A DNA stretch of 64,000 nt from Arsenophonus sp. (GTDB taxonomy: Bacteria > Pseudomonadota > Gammaproteobacteria > Enterobacterales > Enterobacteriaceae). Under the pieces are notes generated by a model, which saw only the letters and a list, made by a program, of their open reading frames with translations, was not told where the DNA came from and searched no databases. This document shows, piece after piece, positions 48,110 to 59,278 of this stretch; within the stretch, counting starts at the first letter, position 1; each line of letters starts with the position of its first letter. Where the stretch lies: positions 124,001-188,000 of the forward strand of contig CP132901.1 in the NCBI GenBank assembly GCA_031446085.1, in the 5' to 3' direction. The position numbers and the translations under genes were made by a program.

Positions 48110-50509
48110 ATGAAATATTTGTTAATCTTTCTTTTTTCTTTTGTATCATGTCATGTAAAAGCATTAGAAAGTTTTTTATTAGAACATATTAATTTCGAAG
48201 GGTTAAATCGAATTTCTTATAAGACAGCAGTATCATATTTGCCCGTAAATCGAGGAGATCTTGTTACTGAAAAAGATGTAAAGAATATAATATATTCATT
48301 AAATTCTTCTGAATACTTTAATAATATTAAAGTTTTTAATGATAAAAATACATTACACATTTATGTAGAGGAAAAACCTTTAATAGCAAAAATTTCATTT
48401 TCAGGAAATAAATTAATTAAGAATGATATTATAAATAAATATTTACAAATATATAAAATATATACTTCTAATTTTTTAGATTTATCTAGGATTAAAAGAA
48501 TAAAAAAAGAATTAGAAGAATTATATTACAGTATTGGAAATTACAATGCTAGTGTTAAAATTATTACTACTAATTTACCTAATAATTGTGTCAATTTAAA
48601 TATAATTTTTCAAGAAAAAAATAGAGTTAAAATTAAAAAAATTAATATAGTGGGAAATAAGATATTTTCAACAGAACGTTTACTAAGTAATTTTGTATTA
48701 CGTTATTCAATTCCTTTTTGGGATTTAATAGCAAATAAATATTATCATAAAGATATATTAAAAGAAGACTTAAAAAAATTAAAATTATTTTATTTAAATA
48801 AAGGATATATCAAATTTAATATTAATTCTGTTAATATCGCTATTACACCAGATAAAAGATACATTTATATTACTATTAATATTACTGAAGGTGATAGATA
48901 TAAAATATCAGATATTTATTTTAATGGAGATATATCGCTTTATTATGAAAAAATAAAAAGTTTAGTTAAAATAAAAAAAAATTCGTTTTATAATCAATCA
49001 TTAATTAATGATTGTGAAAATAAAATTAAAAGTTTTTTATCCTTGTATGGATATTCTTATCCTGACATTAATACTAGTATCAAAATAAATGAAAAAAATA
49101 AAAATATAAAATTAGAAATTAATATTTTTCATGGAAGAAGAATGTATGTAAGAAAAATAAGTTTTATAGGAAATTATTCTACTAAAGATTCTGTTTTGCG
49201 GAGAGAAATAAGACAATTTGAAGGAACATGGTTAAATTACGATTTAATTTTATTAGGTCAAAAAAGATTAAAAAGAACTGGTTTTTTTGAAGACGTTAAT
49301 TTTGATATTAAAAATATACCTGGAATATTAGATCAAGTCGATGTATTTTATAAAATTAAAGAACGTAATAGTGGTTCAATGAATTTAGGAATAGGTTATG
49401 GTAGCAAAAGTGGATTAAGTGTACAAATATCAGTACAAGAAAATAATTTTTTAGGTACCGGTAATGCATTATCTATTAATGCTCGTAAGAATAAACATTC
49501 TAGTTATTTAGATTTGTCATTTGATAATCCTTATATTTCAACTAATTATATTAGTTTTAATAATCGTATATTTTATAATGATTTTAATGCAAAAAATGCA
49601 AATCTTTCAGTTTATAATAATAAAATCTATGGATTAGATGCTATTTTTGGTTTTCCATTATCTGAGAAAAATCATTTATATATTACTAATAGTTTTGTTC
49701 ATAATTCATTATTTAATATGAATTCAGAAGTGAATATTTGGAATTATTTAAATAGCATGAATGCTATTGATAAACTTGATAAAAAAGAACATTTTAATAC
49801 TAATGATTTTGCTTTAAATATTGGTTTAAATCGTAATAGTTTAGATCAGGCTTTATTTCCAACAAAAGGAAATAAAATACGTTTAGATTTAAAAGCTACA
49901 ATACCAGGGTCAAAAAATGAATATTTCAAAATTCAATATAATACAAGTCAGTATTATCAAATAGTTAAAGATACAAAATGGGTATTATTAAATAAAATAA
50001 AAATAGGTTATGGAAATGGAATAAAAAATAAGTTGTTTCCATTTTACGAAAATTTTTACGCAGGTGGACCTGATAGTATCAGAGGATACTATTCTAATAA
50101 TATAGGTCCAAAAGCAATTTATTTAAAAAAAAATGATCATAATAAATTAATGCCAGTATCAAATACTCCTTCATCTGATACAGTTGGTGGAAATGCAATT
50201 TTGACTTCTACATTAGAATTATTTTTTCCTACCCCATTTTTAAATCCAAGATATGTTACAGATTTTAGAACTTCCTTTTTTATTGATTTAGGAACTGTAT
50301 GGAATACAAATTGGAATAAAATTCCTGAATTTTGGAGAGAGAAAATTCCGAATTATGGTAATATGTCTAATTTTAGAATTTCAGTTGGAACTTCATTGCA
50401 ATGGTTATCTCCATTGGGTCCATTAGTTTTTTCATACGCTAAACCATTGAAAAATTATAAAAACGATAGAGTGGAAGAATTTCAATTTAATGTTGGTAAA
50501 ACATGGTAG
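48110..50509 (+). CDS. bamA: BamA, outer-membrane protein assembly factor
   Basis: BamA inserts beta-barrel proteins into the outer membrane. It has an N-terminal signal peptide (MKYLLIFLFSFVSCHVKA), five periplasmic POTRA repeats (about residues 20-420) and a C-terminal barrel. The loop-6 latch motif appears as SIRGYYSN. The C-terminus ends in a tryptophan (VGKTW) rather than phenylalanine. Starting at ATG 48110 it has 799 residues (810 in E. coli). An in-frame TTG at 48098 is better spaced from an AGGA box, so the true start is uncertain. It stands between rseP and skp, as in E. coli. Confidence 0.96.
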   Translation: MKYLLIFLFSFVSCHVKALESFLLEHINFEGLNRISYKTAVSYLPVNRGDLVTEKDVKNIIYSLNSSEYFNNIKVFNDKNTLHIYVEEKPLIAKISFSGNKLIKNDIINKYLQIYKIYTSNFLDLSRIKRIKKELEELYYSIGNYNASVKIITTNLPNNCVNLNIIFQEKNRVKIKKINIVGNKIFSTERLLSNFVLRYSIPFWDLIANKYYHKDILKEDLKKLKLFYLNKGYIKFNINSVNIAITPDKRYIYITINITEGDRYKISDIYFNGDISLYYEKIKSLVKIKKNSFYNQSLINDCENKIKSFLSLYGYSYPDINTSIKINEKNKNIKLEINIFHGRRMYVRKISFIGNYSTKDSVLRREIRQFEGTWLNYDLILLGQKRLKRTGFFEDVNFDIKNIPGILDQVDVFYKIKERNSGSMNLGIGYGSKSGLSVQISVQENNFLGTGNALSINARKNKHSSYLDLSFDNPYISTNYISFNNRIFYNDFNAKNANLSVYNNKIYGLDAIFGFPLSEKNHLYITNSFVHNSLFNMNSEVNIWNYLNSMNAIDKLDKKEHFNTNDFALNIGLNRNSLDQALFPTKGNKIRLDLKATIPGSKNEYFKIQYNTSQYYQIVKDTKWVLLNKIKIGYGNGIKNKLFPFYENFYAGGPDSIRGYYSNNIGPKAIYLKKNDHNKLMPVSNTPSSDTVGGNAILTSTLELFFPTPFLNPRYVTDFRTSFFIDLGTVWNTNWNKIPEFWREKIPNYGNMSNFRISVGTSLQWLSPLGPLVFSYAKPLKNYKNDRVEEFQFNVGKTW

Positions 50510-50558
50510 AACATATAAAAAATATTTTTTTAATTTTTTTAAGAAGAAGGAATTTAAT

Positions 50559-51041
50559 ATGAAAAATATATTTTTTATTATAAGTTTTTTTTTATTATCA
50601 CATGATTTATATGCAGTTAAGATTGCTGTTATGAATACTGCAGAAGTGTTTGAAAAACTACCTATTCGTAGAGAAATTTTTCAAGAAATTCAAAAAAAAT
50701 TTGAAATACGTATTGGTGAATTACAAAAAATGGAAGATGATTTAAAAAATCAGGCAAAAGAATTACAAAAAAATAATTCTTTATCTTATGATAAAGATAT
50801 AAAAGAATTTGAGCAAAAACGTATAGATTTTATTAATAAAGCTAAAAAAATAGAAGAGGATAATCAGAAATATCAACAAGAAGAAAGTTTTAAAATATTT
50901 AAAATGATACAGGTTGCTATTAAAGAAATTGCGCTAAAAGATGGATATGATATTGTAATTGATGTTAATGGTATTCAATATAATAATAAAAAAGAATATT
51001 TAAATAATATTACTAATAAAGTAATTCAACAGGTTCAATAA
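50559..51041 (+). CDS. skp: Skp/OmpH periplasmic chaperone
   Basis: Skp is a trimeric periplasmic chaperone that holds unfolded outer-membrane proteins for BamA. Starting at ATG 50559 it has 160 residues (161 in E. coli), with a signal peptide (hydrophobic stretch to about residue 18, ending DLYAVKIAV). The long charged coiled-coil tentacle (about 35-120), rich in Lys, Glu and Gln, follows. An AGAAGGAA ribosome binding site supports this start over the in-frame upstream one at 50490 that would overlap bamA. lpxD starts five bases after its stop. Confidence 0.94.
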   Translation: MKNIFFIISFFLLSHDLYAVKIAVMNTAEVFEKLPIRREIFQEIQKKFEIRIGELQKMEDDLKNQAKELQKNNSLSYDKDIKEFEQKRIDFINKAKKIEEDNQKYQQEESFKIFKMIQVAIKEIALKDGYDIVIDVNGIQYNNKKEYLNNITNKVIQQVQ

Positions 51042-51046
51042 AATCA

Positions 51047-52081
51047 ATGAATACTATTAGATTAGCGGATTTAGCAATGCAATTAAATGCAAAATTATAC
51101 GGTAATGGTGACATTTTAATAAAAAGCATTGCTCCTATTCATTCAGCTAAAAAAGGACAAATTACTTTTTTATCTGATAAACGTTATCGAATACATTTAC
51201 CATTTTGCAAAGCAGATGCTATCATATTAAAACAGAAAGATTTATTTAATAATAGTAAAAAAATATCAGTTCTAGTTGTAAAGGATCCATATCTTGCCTA
51301 TGCAAAAATTGCACAAATGTTAGATACTACTCCAAAACCATCTCAGGATATACATCTTTCTGCTGTTATAGATAAATCTGTAAAAATTGGTAGAAATATT
51401 TCTATAGGTGCAAATACAGTAATAGACTCTAATGTTTATGTAGGAAATAATGTTATTATTGGTGCTGGTTGTTTCATTGGGAAAAATGTTAGTATTAAAG
51501 AATATACTAAAATATGGGCAAATGTTTCTATTTATCATAACGTAAAAATTGGGAAAAATTGTTTGATTCAATCAGGTGCTGTAATTGGTAGTGATGGATT
51601 TGGTTATGCTAATGAAAAAGATCAGTGGATAAAAATACCTCAATTAGGTTCAGTTATTATTGGTAATAACGTAGAAATTGGTGCCTGTACAACTATTGAT
51701 CGAGGATCTTTAGAAAATACTATTATTGGTAATGGTGTGATTATTGATAATCAATGTCAAATTGCACATAATGTTAACATTGGAGATCATACAGCTATTG
51801 CTGCAGGTGTTACAATGGCTGGAAGTCTAAAAATTGGTCAATATTGTATGATTGGTGGTGCTTCTGTAATCAATGGCCATATTGAACTTTGTGATAGAAC
51901 AATTATTACAGGCATGGGAATGGTATCTCGTGCTATTAATAAACCAGGAATATACTCTTCTGGTGTTCCAGTACAACCTAATAAGGTGTGGAGAAAAACA
52001 GCTACTTTAGTAATGAATATTAATAAAATATATACAATTCTTAAAGCATTGAAACATAAAATATTATCTAAAAATAGTTAA
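51047..52081 (+). CDS. lpxD: UDP-3-O-(3-hydroxymyristoyl)glucosamine N-acyltransferase
   Basis: LpxD adds the second 3-hydroxyacyl chain, on nitrogen, in lipid A synthesis using acyl-ACP. The 344 residues (341 in E. coli) have an N-terminal UDP-binding domain ([17 protein letters not shown]), followed by a left-handed beta helix of many hexapeptide repeats from about residue 100. The catalytic histidine is in [14 protein letters not shown], and the C-terminal helix completes the protein. It lies five bases behind skp. Between it and fabZ is a GC-rich hairpin. Confidence 0.97.
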   Translation: MNTIRLADLAMQLNAKLYGNGDILIKSIAPIHSAKKGQITFLSDKRYRIHLPFCKADAIILKQKDLFNNSKKISVLVVKDPYLAYAKIAQMLDTTPKPSQDIHLSAVIDKSVKIGRNISIGANTVIDSNVYVGNNVIIGAGCFIGKNVSIKEYTKIWANVSIYHNVKIGKNCLIQSGAVIGSDGFGYANEKDQWIKIPQLGSVIIGNNVEIGACTTIDRGSLENTIIGNGVIIDNQCQIAHNVNIGDHTAIAAGVTMAGSLKIGQYCMIGGASVINGHIELCDRTIITGMGMVSRAINKPGIYSSGVPVQPNKVWRKTATLVMNINKIYTILKALKHKILSKNS

Positions 52082-52113
52082 ATTATTTACATACTAATGG
52101 TACTGTTCATTTC

Positions 52114-52152
52114 GGCCTGCAGTTTAATCTTGCTTTAAGATTAAAGCAGGCC
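52114..52152 (+). promoter_or_regulatory. GC-rich hairpin between lpxD and fabZ
   Basis: GGCCTGC (52114-52120) and TTTAATCTT (52123-52131) pair with AAGATTAAA and GCAGGCC (52137-52152) around a GCTTT loop, leaving a two-base AG bulge. That makes 16 base pairs with a GC-rich foot that stands out in this genome. No T run follows, so it is not an ordinary terminator. It may stabilise or mark processing of the bamA-to-lpxB transcript. Confidence 0.6.
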
Positions 52153-52198
52153 ATATTATTCATATTTTTTTCAATTAAAATCAAGAAGAGTCTTTTCT

Positions 52199-52651
52199 AT
52201 GAGTGATAAGCATACTCTGGATATAGAAGAAATTTTAAATTTATTGCCACATCGTTATCCTTTTTTATTAGTTGATCGTGTATTAGATTTTAAAGAAGGT
52301 AAATTTTTGCGTGCAATAAAAAATGTATCTGTTAATGAGTTATTTTTTCAAGGACATTTTCCAGGTAAACCTATTTTCCCTGGAGTCTTAATTTTAGAAG
52401 CAATGGCTCAAGCTGCTGGAATTTTAGCATTTAAAAGTGTAGGAAATTTAGAGCCTGGCGAACTTTATTATTTTGCAGGTATTGATGAAGCGAGATTTAA
52501 AAGACCAGTACAGCCTGGTGATCAAATGATTATTGAGGTTATATTTGATAAAAGTAAAAGAGGATTAACTCGTTTTAAAGGTATAGCAATTGTAGAGGAA
52601 AAGATTATATGTGAGGCTATTATGCTATGTGCTCGTAGTCAGGAAGGATGA
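52199..52651 (+). CDS. fabZ: 3-hydroxyacyl-ACP dehydratase FabZ
   Basis: FabZ dehydrates 3-hydroxyacyl-ACPs in fatty acid elongation and competes with LpxA and LpxD for hydroxymyristoyl-ACP. The 150 residues (151 in E. coli) form a hot-dog fold. [15 protein letters not shown] precedes the catalytic block [24 protein letters not shown], which contains the active His and Glu. The middle [20 protein letters not shown] is also typical. It is followed by lpxA after 16 bases. Confidence 0.98.
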   Translation: MSDKHTLDIEEILNLLPHRYPFLLVDRVLDFKEGKFLRAIKNVSVNELFFQGHFPGKPIFPGVLILEAMAQAAGILAFKSVGNLEPGELYYFAGIDEARFKRPVQPGDQMIIEVIFDKSKRGLTRFKGIAIVEEKIICEAIMLCARSQEG

Positions 52652-52667
52652 AAATGAGGGCTGTGAT

Positions 52668-53465
52668 ATGATTCATAAAACAGCAATTATTCATCCTTCA
52701 ACAATAATTGAGGATGGTGCAATTATTGGACCTAACGTACACATTGGACATTTTTGTTATATAGGTTCAAAAGTAAAAATTGGTTCTAATACTATTATTA
52801 AGTCTCATGTAGTTGTAGATGGAAATACTAAAATTGGTTCATATAATCAAATATTTCAATTTGTTACTATTGGTGAGATAAATCAAGATTTAAAATACCA
52901 AGGTGAAATTACAAGTGTTGAAATTGGAAATTATAATCGTATTCGTGAACATTGTACGATTCATAGAGGTACAATACAGGGTGGAGGATTAACAAAAATT
53001 GGAAATGATAATTTATTAATGGTTAATACGCATATTGCACATGATTGTTATTTAGGAAATTATTGTATTATTGCTAATAATGGAACATTAGGTGGACATG
53101 TTAAATTAGATGATTATGCTATTATTGGTGGTATGAGTGCAGTACATCAATTTTGTCAAATTGGAACGCATGTTATGGTTGGAGGATGTTCAGGTGTTGC
53201 ACAAGATATACCACCTTATATAATTGCACAGGGAAATCATGCTACACCTTTTGGTATTAATGCTGAAGGTTTAAAGCGTAGAGGTTTTGATAAAGCTTCA
53301 TTACATGCTATTCGTAACGCTTATAAAATTCTTTATCGTTGTGGTAAACCATTAGAAGATGCTAAAGAAATATTAATTAAATTAGGCAAACATAATCCTT
53401 ATGTCAAAGTTTTAAGTGATTTTTTAGAGAATTCTGCTCAATCAAATCGAGGTATTATTCGTTAA
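52668..53465 (+). CDS. lpxA: UDP-N-acetylglucosamine acyltransferase
   Basis: LpxA adds the first 3-hydroxyacyl chain to UDP-GlcNAc, starting lipid A synthesis. The protein is a left-handed beta helix of hexapeptide repeats. [17 protein letters not shown] begins the coil, the catalytic His is in [12 protein letters not shown], and [14 protein letters not shown] is characteristic. The start is the ATG at 52668 (265 residues, 262 in E. coli). The longer frame back to 52611 would overlap fabZ and adds non-homologous residues. lpxB follows after 49 bases. Confidence 0.97.
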   Translation: MIHKTAIIHPSTIIEDGAIIGPNVHIGHFCYIGSKVKIGSNTIIKSHVVVDGNTKIGSYNQIFQFVTIGEINQDLKYQGEITSVEIGNYNRIREHCTIHRGTIQGGGLTKIGNDNLLMVNTHIAHDCYLGNYCIIANNGTLGGHVKLDDYAIIGGMSAVHQFCQIGTHVMVGGCSGVAQDIPPYIIAQGNHATPFGINAEGLKRRGFDKASLHAIRNAYKILYRCGKPLEDAKEILIKLGKHNPYVKVLSDFLENSAQSNRGIIR

Positions 53466-53514
53466 TAACGAATGTTGTTATAAAAATGTTTAAAATGAAT
53501 AATTTTTTTTTGAA

Positions 53515-54651
53515 ATGTTAACTATTGGTTTAGTTGTTGGTGAAGCATCAGGTGATATATTAGCTTCTAATCTTATGCGTGCTCTTAAAAATCAGGTTTT
53601 TAATATAAGATTTGTAGGAGTTGCTGGACCTCTTATGGAAAAAGAAGGTTGTGAAGTATGGTATAAAATGGAAGAAATTTCTACAATGGGTTTATTTGAA
53701 ATTTTGAAGAAAATACCAAAAATTTTAAAAATTCGTTTTAAATTAATTAAAAAGTTTTCTAAATTAAAACCTGATGTTTTTATTGGTGTTGATGCTCCAG
53801 ATTTTAATATTTTTTTAGAAAAAAAATTAAAACAAAGAGGAATTAAAACTATTCACTATGTTAGTCCTTCTATTTGGGCATGGAGAAAATATCGTGTTTT
53901 TAAAATTAAAAAATCTGTAGATTTAGTAATTGGTTTTTTACCTTTTGAAAAAAAAATTTATGAAAAATATGGTATTAATTTTAAATTTGTTGGCCATCCT
54001 ATGGCAGATAAAATTCCATTCTATCCTGATAAAAATAGTGCAAAAATGAAACTTAATATTTCTTCTAATACTCAATGCTTTTCTATTCTTCCAGGAAGTC
54101 GTTATTTTGAAATTAAATTATTATCAAAAATTTTTTTAAAAACAGCAGAAATTGTTAAAAAGAATTTTCCTTTTTTACAGATTCTTGTTCCTTTTTTTGA
54201 TAAAAAACAAAAAAAGCAGTTTGAAAGTATTTATAAAAAAACTTGTCCAAAATTAGAATTAAAAATATTAGATGGAAAATCAGATTTAGCTTTAATTGCA
54301 TCAGATTTTGCTTTATTAGCATCTGGATCTGCATCTTTAGAATGTATGTTGTCGAAATGTCCTATGGTTGTTGCATATAAATTAAAACCACTAACATATT
54401 TATTTGCAAAGTTTTTAATAAAAATTTCTTATATTTCATTACCAAATATATTAGCTGGAAAAAAAATAATTGAGGAGTATATTCAAGAAAAATGTGAGCC
54501 AGAAAATATTGCTAATTCTTTACAAAAATTATTAAATTGTCAAAAAAGATCTTTTTTAAAGAAAGAATTTTTAAAATTGCATAAACAAATAAAATGTAAT
54601 GCTAATCAAAAATCTGCAGAAGAAATATTAAATATTATTAAATATAAGTAA
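53515..54651 (+). CDS. lpxB: Lipid-A-disaccharide synthase
   Basis: LpxB is a peripheral membrane glycosyltransferase that joins UDP-2,3-diacylglucosamine to lipid X. The 378 residues (382 in E. coli) keep the N-terminal IGLVVGEASGDILASNLMRAL and IGVDAPDFNIFLEKKLK. They also keep HYVSPSIWAWRKYRV and the C-terminal nucleotide-sugar region LLASGSASLECMLSKCPMVVAYKLKPLT. In E. coli rnhB lies between it and dnaE; here the 92-base gap has no gene. Confidence 0.97.
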   Translation: MLTIGLVVGEASGDILASNLMRALKNQVFNIRFVGVAGPLMEKEGCEVWYKMEEISTMGLFEILKKIPKILKIRFKLIKKFSKLKPDVFIGVDAPDFNIFLEKKLKQRGIKTIHYVSPSIWAWRKYRVFKIKKSVDLVIGFLPFEKKIYEKYGINFKFVGHPMADKIPFYPDKNSAKMKLNISSNTQCFSILPGSRYFEIKLLSKIFLKTAEIVKKNFPFLQILVPFFDKKQKKQFESIYKKTCPKLELKILDGKSDLALIASDFALLASGSASLECMLSKCPMVVAYKLKPLTYLFAKFLIKISYISLPNILAGKKIIEEYIQEKCEPENIANSLQKLLNCQKRSFLKKEFLKLHKQIKCNANQKSAEEILNIIKYK

Positions 54652-54743
54652 TTTTTTTTAAAAATCTTAAAATTTAGTTTATTTTAAATAAAATATTTTT
54701 TATTTGAAATATATAAGATAACAAAATATAAATAAAGAGAAAA

Positions 54744-57700
54744 ATGTCTAAAATTAAATTTGTACATTTACATGTTCGTAGTGATTATTCTATTGTAGAT
54801 GGATTAATAAAAATTGATCTTTTACTGAAAAAAATGTGTTTTTTAAATAGTCCTGCAATAGCAATTACAGATTTTTCAAATTTTCATGGATTAATAAAAT
54901 TTTATAAATCTGCATGTTCTATGGGAATTAAACCAATTATTGGAGTAGATTTTCATATGTTATCATCATTTAACAATGAAATATTTGATATAACAATTTT
55001 AGCTAAAAATAATGAAGGTTATCATAATTTAATGTATCTTATTTCAAAATCATATAGTAGCGGTTGTAAAAAACTAGGACCATTGATTAAACAAAAATGG
55101 TTAATAAAATATAAAAATGGTCTTATATTATTATCTGGTTCTACTAATGGTGATATTGGAATTTTTTTATTGCGTAAAGATAAAGTTTTATTAAATAAAT
55201 GTATTAATTTTTATAAATTACATTTTTATTCAAATTATTATTTAGAACTTGTAAGAACAAAACAGAAAAATCAAGATCAGTATATTAAATCTGCCATTTT
55301 ATTATCAAAAAAAGAAAATTTACCAGTAGTTGCAACTAACAATGTTCGTTTTTTAAATAAAAACGATTTTGAAGCACACTCAATTCGTGTATCTATACAT
55401 AATGGATGTATGTTATCTGATTTTAAAAAAACACAAAAATATACTGAGGAACAATATTTACGTACTGAAATAGAAATGTGTGAATTGTTTTCAGATATAC
55501 CTGAAGCATTAGAAAATAGTGTTGAAATAGCTAAGAGATGTAATGTACAAATTGAAAAAAAGAAATATTTTTTGCCAAATTTTTTTACTAATCCAACAAG
55601 AATAGAAGATTTTTTAGTTAAATGTGCTCATAATGGATTAAAAGAAAGATTATCTATTTTATATCCTAATTTCAAATCATCTGATATTTTTTTTAAAAAA
55701 TATTATCAACGTTTAAATGATGAATTGAAAATCATTAATAAAATAGGTTTTCCAAGTTATTTTTTAATTGTTATGGAATTTGTGCAATGGTCTAAACAAA
55801 AAGGTATTCCTGTAGGTCCAGGAAGAGGTTCTGGTGCAGGTTCTTTAGTTGCATATGCTTTAAAAATTACAGATCTAAATCCATTAGATTTCGATCTTTT
55901 ATTCGAACCTTTTTTAAATATGGAACGTATTTCAATGCCTGATTTTGATATTGATTTTTGTGTGAAAAAACGTGATTTAGTTATTGAACATGTAAAAGAA
56001 AAATACGGTCGTGATTCTGTTGCACAAATTACAACTTTTGGAACTATGACAGCTAAATCAGTTATTCGTGATGTTGGAAGAGTTTTTGGTTATTCATATA
56101 GTTTTGTTGATAGAATCGCAAAATTAATACCTAATGATTTTGGTATTACATTAAAAAAGGCATTAAAAATAGAATTACAATTACAAGATATGTATAATAA
56201 TGATGAAGATGTCAAATTAGTTATTGATATGTCGAAAAAATTAGAAGGTATTATTCGTAATGTGGGTAAACATGCTGGAGGATTAGTTATTTCACCAACA
56301 AAAATTACAAATTTTACTCCTTTATATTTTGATGAGAATAGAACAAATCCAGTAACACAGTTTGATAAAGATGATATAGAATATGTTGGATTAGTAAAAT
56401 TTGATTTTCTTGGATTAAAAACATTAACTATTATTAATTATGCTTTAAAAATGATTAATATGTTAAAAGAAAGAAAAAAGTTGGATTATATTAATATAAT
56501 TAATATTCCTTTAAATGATTTAAAAGTTTTTAATTTATTAAAAAAAGGGCAAACTACTGCAATATTTCAATTAGAATCACAAGGAATGAAAGATTTGATA
56601 AAAAGATTATGTCCTGATTCATTTGAAGATATTATAGCATTAGTAGCACTTTTTCGTCCTGGTCCATTACAATCAGGAATGGTTGATAATTTTATTAATA
56701 GAAAAAATGGAAAAGAAAAAATTTATTATCCTGATATTAAATGGCAACATACTTTATTAAAACCTATTTTGTCATCGACTTATGGAATTATTTTATATCA
56801 AGAACAGGTTATGAAAATTGCACAAACATTAGCTGGTTATACATTAGGAGAAGCAGATTTATTACGTCGTGCAATGTGTAAGAAAGATCCAATAGAAATG
56901 AAAAGACAGCAATTAATATTTCAAGCTGGAGTAAAAAAAAAAGGAATAGATCCTAATTTAGGATTAAAAATTTTTAATTTAGTAGAAAAATTTGCTGGAT
57001 ATGGGTTTAGTAAATCTCATTCTGCTGCTTATGCATTGATTACATATCAAACTTTGTGGTTAAAAACACATTATCCTGCTTTTTTTATGGCATCTGTTAT
57101 GACTGCTGAAATGGACAATTTAGAAAAAATTGTTGTTTTAATTGATGAATGTTTAAAAATGAAATTAAAGATATTACCACCAAATATTAATTTTGGATTT
57201 TATAAATTTTATGTTAATGAAAATAATGAAATTGTTTATGGATTAGGTGCTATTAAAGGAATAGGAACATCAATAATTAACAATATTGTATTTTCTAGAA
57301 AAAAGTATGGTTTATTTGATAATATTTTTGATTTTTGTATTAAAATAGATAATAAAAAAATTAACAAAAGAGTTTTAGAAAAATTGATTTTGTCTGGAGC
57401 ATTTGATGTTTTTAAATTAAATAGAATCAAACTAATTGAAATATTACCACATGCTTTAAAATTATCAGAACAAAAAAATAAGAACTTTTTTTTAGGCCAA
57501 AAAGATATGTTTGGTTTATCGAATTATATATCAGAAAAAATTAAAAGTAGTTTTTTGAATTCTTCTCATTTACATTATTCTAATGAATTTATATTAAATG
57601 GAGAATATGAAACTCTTGGTTTATATTTAAGTGGACATCCTATTACTCCTTATTTAAAAGAAATTCATTATTACAATAATGGAATAAAATTACGAGATAT

Positions 57701-58229
57701 TAATTCAAATACTGAGAATCAAGTATTAATTATTATTGGTTTAATTACATCGATTAAAATTCTGAGAAACAAAAATGGACAAAAAATAGCAATCTGTATT
57801 TTAGATGATCGTTCTGGTCGTTTAGATATTTTTTTATTTTCCAAAATTTATGATAAATATCAAAATCTTTTAAAAAAAAATGAGATTATATGCGCTAAAG
57901 GTCGTATTGTATTCGATAATTTTAGAGACAATTATAAAATGATTGTTTATGAATTAATTTCATTAATAGAAATTAGAAATAAATATATAAAAAATATTTC
58001 TATTATTTTGATGAAAAATCAAATCAATATTCTATTATTAAAGGAAATTGAAAATATATTAAAAAAGTATATTTCTGGAAAAATACCAATTAATATTTTG
58101 TATTGTCAAGAAAATGCAAAAAATATTAGATTAATTTTAGGGAATAAATGGAAAGTAGTAGTTAGTAATAATTTTTTAGTAGAATTAAGAAATTTGCTTG
58201 GAGAAGATCGAATAAAAATAGAATTTTAA
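54744..58229 (+). CDS. dnaE: DNA polymerase III alpha subunit
   Basis: DnaE is the replicative polymerase catalytic subunit. The 1161 residues match the E. coli length (1160). An N-terminal PHP domain begins [16 protein letters not shown]. The polymerase palm has [18 protein letters not shown] and the catalytic aspartates in MPDFDIDFC near residue 400. The fingers include [27 protein letters not shown]-terminal OB-fold and tail follow. The coding strand holds an in-frame A10 run (56933-56942, read as lysines); slippage there would give truncated polymerase. No proofreading gene is in the window. Confidence 0.98.
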   Translation: MSKIKFVHLHVRSDYSIVDGLIKIDLLLKKMCFLNSPAIAITDFSNFHGLIKFYKSACSMGIKPIIGVDFHMLSSFNNEIFDITILAKNNEGYHNLMYLISKSYSSGCKKLGPLIKQKWLIKYKNGLILLSGSTNGDIGIFLLRKDKVLLNKCINFYKLHFYSNYYLELVRTKQKNQDQYIKSAILLSKKENLPVVATNNVRFLNKNDFEAHSIRVSIHNGCMLSDFKKTQKYTEEQYLRTEIEMCELFSDIPEALENSVEIAKRCNVQIEKKKYFLPNFFTNPTRIEDFLVKCAHNGLKERLSILYPNFKSSDIFFKKYYQRLNDELKIINKIGFPSYFLIVMEFVQWSKQKGIPVGPGRGSGAGSLVAYALKITDLNPLDFDLLFEPFLNMERISMPDFDIDFCVKKRDLVIEHVKEKYGRDSVAQITTFGTMTAKSVIRDVGRVFGYSYSFVDRIAKLIPNDFGITLKKALKIELQLQDMYNNDEDVKLVIDMSKKLEGIIRNVGKHAGGLVISPTKITNFTPLYFDENRTNPVTQFDKDDIEYVGLVKFDFLGLKTLTIINYALKMINMLKERKKLDYINIINIPLNDLKVFNLLKKGQTTAIFQLESQGMKDLIKRLCPDSFEDIIALVALFRPGPLQSGMVDNFINRKNGKEKIYYPDIKWQHTLLKPILSSTYGIILYQEQVMKIAQTLAGYTLGEADLLRRAMCKKDPIEMKRQQLIFQAGVKKKGIDPNLGLKIFNLVEKFAGYGFSKSHSAAYALITYQTLWLKTHYPAFFMASVMTAEMDNLEKIVVLIDECLKMKLKILPPNINFGFYKFYVNENNEIVYGLGAIKGIGTSIINNIVFSRKKYGLFDNIFDFCIKIDNKKINKRVLEKLILSGAFDVFKLNRIKLIEILPHALKLSEQKNKNFFLGQKDMFGLSNYISEKIKSSFLNSSHLHYSNEFILNGEYETLGLYLSGHPITPYLKEIHYYNNGIKLRDINSNTENQVLIIIGLITSIKILRNKNGQKIAICILDDRSGRLDIFLFSKIYDKYQNLLKKNEIICAKGRIVFDNFRDNYKMIVYELISLIEIRNKYIKNISIILMKNQINILLLKEIENILKKYISGKIPINILYCQENAKNIRLILGNKWKVVVSNNFLVELRNLLGEDRIKIEF

Positions 58230-58243
58230 TAAATAGGAGTATT

Positions 58244-59203
58244 ATGGGTCTTAATTTTTTAAATTTTGAACAACCCATTCTAGAATTAGAAGAAAAGATA
58301 AATGATTTAAAATCAATTAATTTTAAAGAAAAAAAATTAAATATCTCTTTAAATAAAGAGATAGCTCAACTTCGTAAGAAACGTTTAGAACTAACTAGTA
58401 AAATTTTTTCTAATCTTGGTGCTTGGCAAATTGTGCAATTAGCACGTCATCCTATGCGCCCACATACTATAGATTATATAGAGCGTATATTTACTCATTT
58501 TCAAGAATTATCTGGAGATCGGTTTTACGCAGATGATAAAGCAATTATTGGTGGATTAGCGAGATTGGATGGACGTTCTGTAATGATCATTGGACATCAA
58601 AAAGGTAGAGATACAAAAGAAAAAATTCGTAGAAACTTTGGAATGCCTGCTCCAGAAGGTTATCGAAAAGCATTAAGACTCATGGAAATTGCAGAAAGAT
58701 TTAAACTACCAATTATTACTTTTATTGATACACCCGGAGCATATCCAGGAGTAGGAGCAGAAGAGCGTGGTCAAGCAGAAGCTATTGCTCGTAATTTAAG
58801 AGAAATGTCTAGATTATCGGTACCCATAATATGTACTGTAATAGGAGAAGGAGGATCTGGAGGTGCTTTGGCTATAGGTATTGGTGATAAAATAAATGTG
58901 TTACAATACAGTATATATTCTGTAATTTCTCCAGAAGGTTGTGCAGCAATATTATGGAAAAGTAGCGATAAAGCATCATTAGCTGCAGAAGCTATGGGTA
59001 TTACAGCTAATCGATTAAAGTCATTAAATTTGATTGATAATATTATAGAAGAACCTTTAGGTGGAGCACATCGAGATTATGAAAAAATTGCATATAATCT
59101 TAAAAAAAGGATTATTCTTGATCTTATTGATATAGATTTATTAAATACTAAAGAATTAATTAAAATCCGTTATAATCGTTTAATGAAATGTGGTTATTGT
59201 TAA
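58244..59203 (+). CDS. accA: Acetyl-CoA carboxylase carboxyltransferase subunit alpha
   Basis: AccA with AccD transfers carboxyl from biotin to acetyl-CoA, the first step of fatty acid synthesis. The 319 residues equal E. coli exactly. Conserved stretches are [24 protein letters not shown], the carboxybiotin/CoA region [20 protein letters not shown], and [17 protein letters not shown]. It is 14 bases downstream of dnaE, as in E. coli, and probably the last gene of this long series, since aspS comes from another E. coli locus. Confidence 0.98.
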   Translation: MGLNFLNFEQPILELEEKINDLKSINFKEKKLNISLNKEIAQLRKKRLELTSKIFSNLGAWQIVQLARHPMRPHTIDYIERIFTHFQELSGDRFYADDKAIIGGLARLDGRSVMIIGHQKGRDTKEKIRRNFGMPAPEGYRKALRLMEIAERFKLPIITFIDTPGAYPGVGAEERGQAEAIARNLREMSRLSVPIICTVIGEGGSGGALAIGIGDKINVLQYSIYSVISPEGCAAILWKSSDKASLAAEAMGITANRLKSLNLIDNIIEEPLGGAHRDYEKIAYNLKKRIILDLIDIDLLNTKELIKIRYNRLMKCGYC

Positions 59204-59278
59204 TATTAATTAATTTATATTCAATTAAAAAAAATAGATTGAATTATATAAATAAATTTTATTTAAGAAGATAATTTT

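Noticed and set aside
50490..50558. An N-terminal extension of Skp overlapping bamA
   Set aside because: The signal peptide and a good ribosome binding site mark the ATG at 50559; the extra 23 residues are non-homologous.
52611..52667. An N-terminal extension of LpxA overlapping fabZ
   Set aside because: LpxA homology starts at [10 protein letters not shown]; the upstream residues are fabZ sequence read in another frame.
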